From Halotia branconii CENA392 (GTDB taxonomy: Bacteria; Cyanobacteriota; Cyanobacteriia; Cyanobacteriales; Nostocaceae): a stretch of 64,000 nt of DNA. The notes below the pieces were generated by a model that worked only from the letters and a program-made list of their open reading frames with translations, was not told the origin of the DNA and did not search any database. Below, piece after piece: positions 27,366 through 34,935 of the stretch (position 1 is the stretch's first letter; the number at the start of each line of letters is the position of its first letter). Made by a program: the position numbers and the translations under genes. Where the stretch lies: contig NZ_CP124543.1 in assembly GCF_029953635.1 (NCBI RefSeq), positions 2,149,455 through 2,213,454 on the forward strand. The letters run 5' to 3'.

Positions 27366-27767
27366 CTAAGCAGACATTTCATTTGTTGGTGATGTAGCAA
27401 ACAATTCTTCATAATCGTGAGATAAATGAGCGTGAAAGGCAGCAAATATTTCGGGTTTAATGGCATTTTGCAACACAGCAAAAACAGCCCGTACATGCAT
27501 AGCAGCGTTAGTTGGTTCTATATTTTCTTTTTGACTTGCGCGAGTAATAAACTCTTGCAAATTAAAGGATTCAAAACTCTCTTCCTCTTCGCTTTGTAGA
27601 TAGTCGCTTAACTTCTGGGGTAAATTAGCAGCTAATTCTTGTGCTTCATTGCCAGCAATACGTTCTTTAATTGTTTCTAATGTTGCACGAGTAGCGCGTT
27701 CTGCTTCTTCACGAGAATTTGACTGAGCAAGACTTTGTACATGTGTAATAAATTCTTCGTATTCCAT
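27366..27767 (-). CDS. DUF2267 domain protein
   Basis: A 133-residue all-helical protein of the DUF2267 family. The family pattern is clear: YEEFITHVQSLA, then EEAERATRATLETIKERIAGNEAQELAANLPQKL and HVRAVFAVLQNAI. Function is unknown, but the family is frequent beside general-stress and pyridoxamine/PfpI genes. It is 77 bases upstream of the PfpI-ferritin gene and probably heads that unit. A ribosome site (GAGGTGG on the coding strand) precedes the ATG. Confidence 0.85.
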   Translation of the reverse strand: MEYEEFITHVQSLAQSNSREEAERATRATLETIKERIAGNEAQELAANLPQKLSDYLQSEEEESFESFNLQEFITRASQKENIEPTNAAMHVRAVFAVLQNAIKPEIFAAFHAHLSHDYEELFATSPTNEMSA

Positions 27768-28063
27768 TTTCCACCTCTAGGGAGCAAAATCACTAATTGA
27801 CTCGCTACTTGATTTTTTAGACATTTCAAATTACTAAATTTAAATACTAAGAAAATAGCAATGAGTTAAAAAGTTGGAATTGAGGGAGAGTTAAATGTTG
27901 ATAAATTTTAACTCATAGCTTAAATTACATCAGGATTGATCGTGAATTTACACTTATAAGGTTATGCTGGAATAGCTACCCTAGCTTCGTTCTCAGGGGA
28001 TAGATTTTTTTATTTCTAAAGTCGTACATCTTCAGCAATACAACTTTTTGCGTTGAAAACGTT

Positions 28064-28492
28064 ATGGTGAGGATGCAGAAAAAGCTAAATATTATGGTGG
28101 AAAATAATAATCACGACGAAGTTAAATCTGATGATTTACCACAGGAAATTACCGAATCTTACGGCACTGGTGTAAAAGATCTGCCAGGATACAATATTGG
28201 TGGGCGATCGCTACAAGAAAGAAAACACGAATATACAGACACTAGTCCAGAACTCACCGGTGGCGATGTAGATGCTTATTGGCAAGATGCCGACACAGTA
28301 GGAGATGAAGCTGTGGGTGGTACAGCGCATACTCCTGATCAAAATGTCACTGAAGATTTAGAAGCAGCAGTAGGGTTGGAAATGAAAGACAACGCCTCTC
28401 TCCGCACTGAGACAGTTTTAGAACGACGTGATGATAATCGCTGGGAACTAGATCCGATGTCTTCTGACGATTATGAACAACGGGATAGTTAA
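28064..28492 (+). CDS. DUF6335 family protein
   Basis: A 142-residue acidic, hydrophilic protein of the cyanobacterial DUF6335 family. Typical parts are DLPQEITESYGTG, SPELTGGDVDAYWQDADTVGDEAVGGT and a tail with ELDPMSSDDYE. It has no membrane segment and low hydrophobicity, suggesting a disordered, hydrophilin-like protein, perhaps linked with stress. An ATG at 28094 (MVENNN) is an alternative start. It is divergent from the DUF2267 gene. Confidence 0.8.
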   Translation: MVRMQKKLNIMVENNNHDEVKSDDLPQEITESYGTGVKDLPGYNIGGRSLQERKHEYTDTSPELTGGDVDAYWQDADTVGDEAVGGTAHTPDQNVTEDLEAAVGLEMKDNASLRTETVLERRDDNRWELDPMSSDDYEQRDS

Positions 28493-28496
28493 GTAG

Positions 28497-28610
28497 TGTG
28501 GGGCATCCCTACCCTTCGGGAACGACTCCGTCGAACGGCTTCGCTCAGGCCAAGTGGGCATGAGGCACTTGTACTGAGCGAAGTCGAAGTATTGGGCATG
28601 GGGCGTTAGG
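28497..28610. repeat. Dispersed intergenic repeat after DUF6335 gene
   Basis: Blocks such as CTTCGGGAACGACTCCG, GGCTTCGCTCAG and CTGAGCGAAGTCGAAG form nested inverted repeats typical of Nostocales mobile-like intergenic repeats. They sit between the DUF6335 gene and gatB. The same TTCG-GCTACGCTCAGTGCATCGC motif recurs near 17280 and in the 31.6 and 34.0 kb repeats. Confidence 0.55.
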
Positions 28611-28711
28611 GGTTCTATGCTGAAGTTGCCAAACAGGTGCAAACTTTCAGGGCAACTCAGGACACCGTTACAATAGTAGTCTAAAGAAGATTATGTCTAG
28701 ATAGTTCTATT

Positions 28712-30181
28712 ATGACGACTACTACTGTCAAAACTGAGTATGAAGCGATTATTGGTTTAGAAACCCATTGTCAACTGAGTACGAATACCAAAATTTTCTC
28801 TACTAGCTCCACGGCATTTGGTGGTGATCCCAATACTAACATCGATCCAGTGTGTATGGGTTTACCTGGTGTTTTGCCTGTACTTAACCAAAAAGTATTG
28901 GAATATGCCGTTAAAACTGGGTTGGCACTGAATTGTCAAATCGCCCCATACAGCAAATTTGACCGTAAACAGTATTTTTATCCTGACTTACCGAAAAACT
29001 ACCAAATTTCTCAATATGACTTACCCATCGCAGAGCATGGATGGTTAGAAATTGAGTTGGTAAATGCTGATGGTAATCCGATTCGCAAACGCATTGGCAT
29101 CACGCGGCTGCACATGGAGGAAGATGCAGGCAAACTTGTACATGCAGGTAGCGATCGCTTGTCTGGTTCTACTTATTCTTTGGTAGACTACAACCGCGCA
29201 GGTGTACCATTGGTAGAAATTGTCTCAGAACCCGATTTGCGTTCCGGACAAGAAGCTGCTGAATACGCCGAAGAATTACGCCGCATCGTCCGCTATCTTG
29301 GTGTCAGTGATGGCAATATGCAAGAAGGATCTCTGCGTTGTGATGTGAATATTTCTGTGCGTCCAGTGGGACGAAAGGAATTTGGCACGAAAGTAGAAAT
29401 TAAAAACATGAACTCGTTTAGCGCTATTCAACGAGCGATTGACCACGAAATTGAGCGACAAATCGCCGCCATCGAAGCAGGCGATCGCATTGTACAAGAA
29501 ACTCGCCTATGGGAAGAAGGCGCTCAACGTACAATTAGTATGCGGGTTAAGGAAGGTTCTAGTGATTACCGCTATTTCCCAGAGCCAGATTTAGCACCAA
29601 TTGAAGTATCTAGTGAACAACTAGCACAATGGCGTAATCAATTGCCAGAATTGCCAGCCCAAAAACGTCGTCATTATGAAAACGAATTGGGACTTTCGGC
29701 TTATGATGCACGAGTGTTGACAGAAGATTGTACAGTAGCCGAATATTTTGAAGTTGCGATCGCAGCAGGAGCTAATCCTAAAGCTGCTGCTAATTGGATT
29801 ACTCAAGATATCGCTGCCTACCTCAACAAGCAAAAACTTACTATCACTGAAATTGCTCTGACTCCTGTCAATTTAGCTGAAGTGATTACTCGAATTGAAA
29901 AGGGCAAAATTAGCAATGCTCAAGCGAAAGCAAAACTGCCCGATTTACTCACAGGTGTCGCTCCTGAGAAAGCGTTTGCTGGTCAGGAGTTAATCACTGA
30001 TCCTAGTGTGTTAGAACCAATCATTGATGAAGTGATCGCCGCCAATCCCAAAGAACTTGAAAAGTATCGCAACGGTAATACCAACCTTAAAGGCTTCTTC
30101 GTCGGTCAGGTTTTGAAAAAGACTAGCAAACGTGCTGATCCTAAGCTAACTAATGAATTAGTGGAGAAGAAATTGAGTTAG
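28712..30181 (+). CDS. gatB: Asp/Glu-tRNA amidotransferase subunit B
   Basis: A 489-residue GatB of full length. The start YEAIIGLETHCQLST and the diagnostic motifs YFYPDLPKNYQISQYD, HMEEDAGKL, VDYNRAGVPLVEIVSEPD and RYFPEPDL are all present. The C-terminal GatB/YqeY tRNA-binding domain ends in the usual GFFVGQVLKKTSKRADP. With GatA and GatC it makes Gln-tRNA(Gln), and in some organisms Asn-tRNA(Asn), from the mischarged forms. GatA and GatC are not in the window. It is followed by a stem-loop. Confidence 0.98.
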   Translation: MTTTTVKTEYEAIIGLETHCQLSTNTKIFSTSSTAFGGDPNTNIDPVCMGLPGVLPVLNQKVLEYAVKTGLALNCQIAPYSKFDRKQYFYPDLPKNYQISQYDLPIAEHGWLEIELVNADGNPIRKRIGITRLHMEEDAGKLVHAGSDRLSGSTYSLVDYNRAGVPLVEIVSEPDLRSGQEAAEYAEELRRIVRYLGVSDGNMQEGSLRCDVNISVRPVGRKEFGTKVEIKNMNSFSAIQRAIDHEIERQIAAIEAGDRIVQETRLWEEGAQRTISMRVKEGSSDYRYFPEPDLAPIEVSSEQLAQWRNQLPELPAQKRRHYENELGLSAYDARVLTEDCTVAEYFEVAIAAGANPKAAANWITQDIAAYLNKQKLTITEIALTPVNLAEVITRIEKGKISNAQAKAKLPDLLTGVAPEKAFAGQELITDPSVLEPIIDEVIAANPKELEKYRNGNTNLKGFFVGQVLKKTSKRADPKLTNELVEKKLS

Positions 30182-30204
30182 AGACTAGTTTGTGAGGCTG
30201 CGAG

Positions 30205-30233
30205 ATCCCCGACTTCTTGAAAAAGTCGGGGAT
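30205..30233 (+). terminator. Stem-loop after gatB
   Basis: ATCCCCGACTT and AAGTCGGGGAT form an 11-base stem with a 7-base loop, 24 bases after the gatB stop. This CCCCGACTT...AAGTCGGGG hairpin also occurs as a dispersed element in cyanobacteria, so it may be both a repeat and a terminator. Confidence 0.6.
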
Positions 30234-30522
30234 TCTGATCTCTATGAACTATCAGAATTAATGCGATAGATCACTAAGGCTTATTTTCAAAGTTTTAAAT
30301 CTCCCTAACTTTACTTTGTAGAGTCAGGGCATTTTGGCGAAATACTGAATATTAGATATAATTTTTTATTTCAGGGATGAGATAGTTGGGCGTAAATAAC
30401 TTTTAAGAGATAAAATTAGCACCAGCATTGTTTATGCCGAAACTGGCAAAAGCTAAAAATCCCAACAACCCCATAAAGAATTATCCAAGACTATATGGGA
30501 GCAGCAAATCTAGGTTATTTTT
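30234..30522. other. Intergenic gap upstream of a conserved hypothetical
   Basis: AT-rich DNA with no gene. It should contain the promoter of the following gene; no operator is evident. Confidence 0.4.
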
Positions 30523-31326
30523 ATGAAATCAGGTATAAAACGCATTGAAGCAACTCTACACGATTTAGGGCATCGTAGTACAGACTCCACCGATGTCAGT
30601 GATGCTACTAAGCGACCTTTCTCTTTTAGAATTAGTGTAGGAACTACAGAAAGTTCAACGGATGTGGATAACTCATCTGAAGGGGAAATTAAGACACTAG
30701 ATATTGATATAGACTCCCAAAGTGAACATACCACTGAGCAGAGTTTATTTCCTCAACATACCTCCGTACAAACATTTCCGGCACAAGATAGCGGTAGCAA
30801 AACACCCAGCTTACCAAAGTTCAAAAATCCTACCTTTAGTAGCCATCGCCACGGAGCTAATCCAGCATTAGCAATGAACATTTTGCAAGAAATTCAACAA
30901 CATGTGGCTGGGTGGCAAACAGAGCTACAAACAATCTTGCAGCAAATACAAGATATTTATTTAGAAGGCCCTATTGTTAATGGTTGGTTAGAGTCCAATT
31001 CTAAAGAACCAGAACAGGGAGGAACAGCAACACTGCGCCATGCAGAAGTTGACCGCCTCATGGACTATGTAGAAGAAATTTGCACGACTAGCAACAAAGC
31101 ATCTTATCAATCTTCTGGGACTGGTTATCGCCTCTGCGGTTTGGATACTTCTGGTAAAGTTTGGTCGCGTCCCTGTCCACCAGAGCAGTTACCTACAGTG
31201 AGTATGGCAATTGCCCGTCATCAAAAGTTACGTCAACTTTTAGGCCGCAAACAAGACTTAGAGTCTCACCTCAGTCAATTGGCTGAAACTTTAGTAGTTT
31301 TACACAGTCATATCCAACAAACTTGA
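30523..31326 (+). CDS. Conserved hypothetical protein with coiled-coil ends
   Basis: A 267-residue protein with no named family that I recognise, though it looks like a cyanobacterial conserved hypothetical. The first 110 residues are Ser/Thr/Asp-rich and probably disordered. Residues about 120-160 form an amphipathic helix (EIQQHVAGWQTELQTILQQIQDIYLEGPIVNGWLE). A small folded part follows with GYRLCGLDTSGKVWSRPCPPEQLP. The C-terminal 50 residues are again helical. No membrane segment or signal is seen. It precedes the polysaccharide genes but is separated by repeats. Confidence 0.6.
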   Translation: MKSGIKRIEATLHDLGHRSTDSTDVSDATKRPFSFRISVGTTESSTDVDNSSEGEIKTLDIDIDSQSEHTTEQSLFPQHTSVQTFPAQDSGSKTPSLPKFKNPTFSSHRHGANPALAMNILQEIQQHVAGWQTELQTILQQIQDIYLEGPIVNGWLESNSKEPEQGGTATLRHAEVDRLMDYVEEICTTSNKASYQSSGTGYRLCGLDTSGKVWSRPCPPEQLPTVSMAIARHQKLRQLLGRKQDLESHLSQLAETLVVLHSHIQQT

Positions 31327-31698
31327 AGTTTTTATGGGTATTTCCGAAAAAACGCGGTTGGTGGGTTGGAAAATTTTGGTATAGATTAGCAGGCAGTCGG
31401 CGATTATTGGATGTTGTCATTAATCAATGGTTAGTAGTCATTAGAAAATAAAAACTCTACCCCCTTGTAGGTAGAGTTTTGTCAGTAGTTAGTAGTCAGT
31501 AGTTAGTAGTTAAAAATATTTTAAGACCACGTTCCTTGCGCTTTGGGGGTATTAAACCAGATCAAAAACAACACTTCGACAAGCGGTAGTTGAATCTCGA
31601 CTTCGCTCGATTGCCGCGTAGTCGAAACTCAGTGCATCGCTGACAACTAACAACTGACAACTGACCCGCGTAGCGTAATAAAATTTACAGCCCATCCT
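31327..31698. other. Repeat-filled gap before the polysaccharide genes
   Basis: The stretch contains a TAGTAGTCAGTAGTTAG tandem repeat (31485-31512) and the first copy of a 94-base dispersed repeat (listed separately) that ends some 36 bases before the glycosyltransferase start. No independent gene is seen. Confidence 0.6.
31569..31662 (+). repeat. 94-base dispersed repeat, copy 1
   Basis: A 94-base unit, from CAACACTTCGACAAGCGG to GACAACTGAC, matches 33961-34054 with about two differences. It carries an internal inverted repeat (GTTGAATCTCGACTTCG and neighbours). It lies just upstream of the first glycosyltransferase gene. Confidence 0.85.
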
Positions 31699-32694
31699 AT
31701 GCCAGACACCCAAATTTCTGCCATTATCTGTACTCACAATCGAGACACCTATTTAGGCGCTGCAATTGATAGCCTTTTGGCACAAGATATTGCAGCTAAT
31801 TTTGAAGTTGTAGTAGTAGATAATGGGTCTAGCGATCGCACCCGCGAAGTTGTAGAACAAAGAGCAAGCGATTTTCGGTTAAAGTATGTCTATGAGCCTA
31901 CTCTCGGCTTATCTGTGGCTCGTAACACGGGCGCTAAGGTTGCCGAGGCTGAAATTCTTGCTTATTTAGATGATGATGCTGTAGCTAGTACTCACTGGTT
32001 ACAAGTTTTGCATTCTGCCTATAAAAATAACTCTCAACTAGCGATCGCAGGTGGCAAAGTCACCCTTTTATGGCCTCAAGACATTCAACAACCGCGATGG
32101 TTATCTCCTGGACTAGCTGCAAATTTGGGTGCATACGACTTGGGAGACAGCACGACATATATCGAACAACCAGGTTTAACTCCTAGAGGTTTAAATTACT
32201 CTATACGCCGCAGTTTTCTAGAACAAATTGGTGGTTTCGACCCTCATTTAGGGCGAGTCGGGAAAAACTTGCTCTCGAATGAAGAACTGCAAATGACCGA
32301 ATTTGCCTTACAAAAGGGTTGGCAAGTTGCTTATCTTCCAGAAGCTTTAGTCGCTCATAATGTTGCTCCTGAGCGTCTCAAGCGCTCTTGGTTTTTAAAT
32401 CGAGGCTGGTGGCAAGGAATCAGTGAGTGCTATCGCGAACAACTAGCGGGTAAAGCTGGTATGGGTCAATTACAGCGGGGTGGCGAACGATTTATACGTG
32501 GTTTATACAAATCATTACAATATTTTTCTGACCCAGCAGAGCGCTTTGATAAACTTGTGTATGCTTACGGTCAAGTAGGTTATTTAAATGCAGCTATTCA
32601 AGGTCTGTTGTTTACATCAAATAAGAAATATACTGCTTCTCATTTATGTGCAGTAGAGTCTTGTGAAGAGAAGGGACTAGGAACTAGAGATTAG
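31699..32694 (+). CDS. GT2 family glycosyltransferase (surface polysaccharide)
   Basis: A 331-residue GT-A fold glycosyltransferase of family 2. The nucleotide site begins with ISAIICTHNRDTYLGAAIDSLL; the metal-binding Asp triad is in AYLDDDAVAS. The later NEELQM and GLNYSIRRSFLEQIGGFD parts suit a processive-type or exopolysaccharide transferase. Enzymes of this kind, with a second GT2 and a WcaF-like acetyltransferase as here, occur in cyanobacterial exopolysaccharide sets including hormogonium polysaccharide genes; the assignment to hps is inference. It is the first of three co-oriented genes. Confidence 0.85.
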   Translation: MPDTQISAIICTHNRDTYLGAAIDSLLAQDIAANFEVVVVDNGSSDRTREVVEQRASDFRLKYVYEPTLGLSVARNTGAKVAEAEILAYLDDDAVASTHWLQVLHSAYKNNSQLAIAGGKVTLLWPQDIQQPRWLSPGLAANLGAYDLGDSTTYIEQPGLTPRGLNYSIRRSFLEQIGGFDPHLGRVGKNLLSNEELQMTEFALQKGWQVAYLPEALVAHNVAPERLKRSWFLNRGWWQGISECYREQLAGKAGMGQLQRGGERFIRGLYKSLQYFSDPAERFDKLVYAYGQVGYLNAAIQGLLFTSNKKYTASHLCAVESCEEKGLGTRD

Positions 32695-32808
32695 GGGCTA
32701 GTAAAGAAGCAGAGGGGCAGGGGAAGACAAGAGGAAAAGGAGCAGGGAGCAGGGAGCAAGGGAGAAGGATTATGGTACAAATTCAAGGTATTCTCTTCAA
32801 TCTCCTCT

Positions 32809-32900
32809 GCCTCATGCCCCATGCTCCATGCCCCATACTTCGGCTACGCTAAGTACAAGTACCCTATGCCCTATGCCCTATGCCCTATGCCCCATGCCCA
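32809..32900 (+). repeat. CCCTATG/CCCCATG heptamer repeats
   Basis: The gap between the two glycosyltransferases holds short tandem heptamers: CCATGCC units near 32812-32835 and four CCCTATG units at about 32864-32891, ending in CCCCATGCCCA. This simple repeat kind is found throughout filamentous cyanobacterial genomes and can vary in copy number. Confidence 0.8.
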
Positions 32901-32928
32901 TTTAGTTACTTAATCAATAATAATTATT

Positions 32929-33867
32929 ATGTTATCTAAAATCCCAGTTTCTGTACTTATTCCTGCAAAGAATGAACAAGCAAATTTACCGGCTTGTCTC
33001 ACGAGTGTCCAAAGAGCAGATGAAGTATTTATCGTCGATTCTCAAAGTACTGATAAAAGTGCCGAAATAGCTAAAAGTTACGGCGCAAATATTGTGCAAT
33101 TTCACTTCAACGGACGCTGGCCGAAAAAGAAAAATTGGTCTTTAGATAATCTACCTTTTCGTAATGAATGGGTACTGATTGTAGATTGCGATGAACGCAT
33201 TACTCCCGAATTGTGGGAAGAAATCGCCAAGGCAATTCAAAATGATCAATACACAGGTTATTACCTCAATCGCCGGGTATTTTTCTTAGGTAAATGGATT
33301 CGCCACGGTGGCAAATATCCCGATTGGAATCTCCGTTTATTTAAGCATAAACAAGGACGCTACGAAAACTTAAATACCGAAGATATCCCCAATACTGGAG
33401 ATAACGAAGTTCACGAACACGTTATTTTGTCAGGACAAGTCGGATATCTCAAAAATGATATGCTGCACGAAGATTTTCGTGACCTTTTCCATTGGTTAGA
33501 ACGACATAATCGTTATTCTAACTGGGAAGCTCGTGTTTATTTCAATTTGCTCACAGGTAAAGACGACAGCGGAACCATTGGTGCAAATTTGTTTGGTGAT
33601 GCAGTACAACGCAAGCGCTTTTTGAAAAAAGTTTGGGTGCGTTTGCCGTTTAAACCATTTTTGCGATTCGTTTTGTTCTACATTATTCAGCGCGGTTTTT
33701 TAGATGGTAAAGCTGGATATATCTATGCACGTTTGCTGAGTCAATATGAATATCAAATCGGAGTTAAATTGTATGAGTTACGCAGTTGTGGCGGTCAATT
33801 AAATACAACTACATCTAAGTCTGTACCCTCATCTTTAACTCAAGAAATTGGGCAAACAGTAAGTTAA
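32929..33867 (+). CDS. GT2 family glycosyltransferase, WaaE/KdtX-like
   Basis: A 312-residue glycosyltransferase. The N-terminus (ISVLIPAKNEQANLPACL-like: VSVLIPAKNEQANLP) and VDSQSTDKSAEIA fit the nucleotide site, and the metal site is LIVDCDERI. RHGGKYPDWNLRLFKHKQGRYE and the His-rich part HEHVILSGQVGYLKNDMLHEDF are as in WaaE/KdtX-type core transferases. The C-terminal third is hydrophobic-aromatic and probably membrane-associated. The product is likely a sugar of a surface glycan. It follows the first GT2 after 234 bases of repeats. Confidence 0.85.
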   Translation: MLSKIPVSVLIPAKNEQANLPACLTSVQRADEVFIVDSQSTDKSAEIAKSYGANIVQFHFNGRWPKKKNWSLDNLPFRNEWVLIVDCDERITPELWEEIAKAIQNDQYTGYYLNRRVFFLGKWIRHGGKYPDWNLRLFKHKQGRYENLNTEDIPNTGDNEVHEHVILSGQVGYLKNDMLHEDFRDLFHWLERHNRYSNWEARVYFNLLTGKDDSGTIGANLFGDAVQRKRFLKKVWVRLPFKPFLRFVLFYIIQRGFLDGKAGYIYARLLSQYEYQIGVKLYELRSCGGQLNTTTSKSVPSSLTQEIGQTVS

Positions 33868-33960
33868 AGCAGGGAGTAAGAAGCAGAGGGGCAGAGGGGC
33901 AGGGGAGACTAGGGGACTAGGGGACTAGAGGAAGCAAGAAGAATAACTACTGACAACTGA

Positions 33961-34054
33961 CAACACTTCGACAAGCGGTAGTTGAATCTCGACTTCGCTC
34001 GATTGCCGCGCAGTCGAAACTCAGTGCATCGCTGACAACTGACAACTGACAACT
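33961..34054 (+). repeat. 94-base dispersed repeat, copy 2
   Basis: Near-identical to 31569-31662 and in the same orientation. It ends 5 bases before the acetyltransferase ATG. Its 3' part is the CTGACAACTGACAACTGAC heptamer run. Confidence 0.85.
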
Positions 34055-34059
34055 TACCA

Positions 34060-34641
34060 ATGACAACAGACAAACCTTTTGTAGACTTACGTAAGTATGA
34101 CCAATCCTGGTTTGATCGCGGGCGTGCAGGTTGGTATATTTTGTTATGGTGGTTAGTGCAGGCGATCGCTTTTCCCTTAACTCCTCAACCATTAAGTATA
34201 TTGCGCTGCTTTCTACTGCGATTATTCGGCGCTCATATTGGTAAAGGTGTATTAATTCGACCTACCGCCCGCTTTACTTACCCGTGGAAAATCAGTATTG
34301 GCAACTACAGTTGGATTGGAGATGATGTAGTTTTATACAGCCTAGATGAGATTAACATCGGTGAACATTGTGTAATATCTCAAAAAAGTTACTTATGTAC
34401 TGGTAGTCATGATATCCAAGACCCTGCATTTGGGTTGAAAACAGCAAGTATTATTATTGGTAATGGGGCGTGGGTAGCAGCAGATTGTTTCGTAGCGCCA
34501 GGAGTGGAAATTGGAGCTAATGCTGTGATTGGCGCTCGTAGTAGTGTTTTTACTTCTATGCCTCCTGGACAGGTTTGCTTGGGAAGCCCCTGTCGTCCAC
34601 GGTATTCCAGATTATTACCACAAGGCGAAATTAAAAATTAA
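34060..34641 (+). CDS. WcaF-like acetyltransferase (hexapeptide)
   Basis: A 193-residue left-handed beta-helix acetyltransferase. The N-terminus (VDLRKYDQSWFDRGR) with a hydrophobic stretch is typical of the colanic-acid WcaF-like group. Hexapeptide repeats run from about residue 75 on (IGKGVLI, YPWKISIGNYSWIGDDVV, IIIGNGAWVAADCFVAPGVEIGANAVIGA). The catalytic His is probably in CTGSHDIQD. It would O-acetylate a sugar of the surface polysaccharide made by the two upstream transferases. Cyanobacterial hormogonium polysaccharide sets contain a related acetyltransferase; equivalence is not proven. Confidence 0.85.
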   Translation: MTTDKPFVDLRKYDQSWFDRGRAGWYILLWWLVQAIAFPLTPQPLSILRCFLLRLFGAHIGKGVLIRPTARFTYPWKISIGNYSWIGDDVVLYSLDEINIGEHCVISQKSYLCTGSHDIQDPAFGLKTASIIIGNGAWVAADCFVAPGVEIGANAVIGARSSVFTSMPPGQVCLGSPCRPRYSRLLPQGEIKN

Positions 34642-34935
34642 AAATTAAAAACTTTATCTACTTGTGGGTGAAGTTTTCGGGTATGGGGCATGGAAAGAAG
34701 TTATCAGTTACCAGTTATCACTGTTTACTGTTCGCTGATTTAACCACCCATGAAGGAATAGAGTTTCTCGCCGCTTTCAATGGATACAGCGTCAGCAACA
34801 ACTAAAAAATAGGCATAGAGATTCGCAAGTGCAACGTAGTAGGATTATGCAAGTGAAGGGGTAGAACTGGCGAAGTTGCGATCGCTTGCTAGCAGACACC
34901 CTAAAATTAGAGCAAAAGACGATTCCTCAAACAAG

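Noticed and set aside
28448-28642. Minus-strand open frame after the DUF6335 gene
   Set aside because: It is composed of intergenic palindromic repeat sequence.
31552-31737. Minus-strand open frame in the gap before the glycosyltransferase
   Set aside because: It is read out of the 94-base repeat; a near copy of its peptide occurs at 33947-34192, from the second repeat copy. This is repeat openness and not a gene pair.
34876-34935. Upstream start for pheT
   Set aside because: The extra 20 residues do not fit the family; ATG 34936 gives the usual MRISLNWL start.
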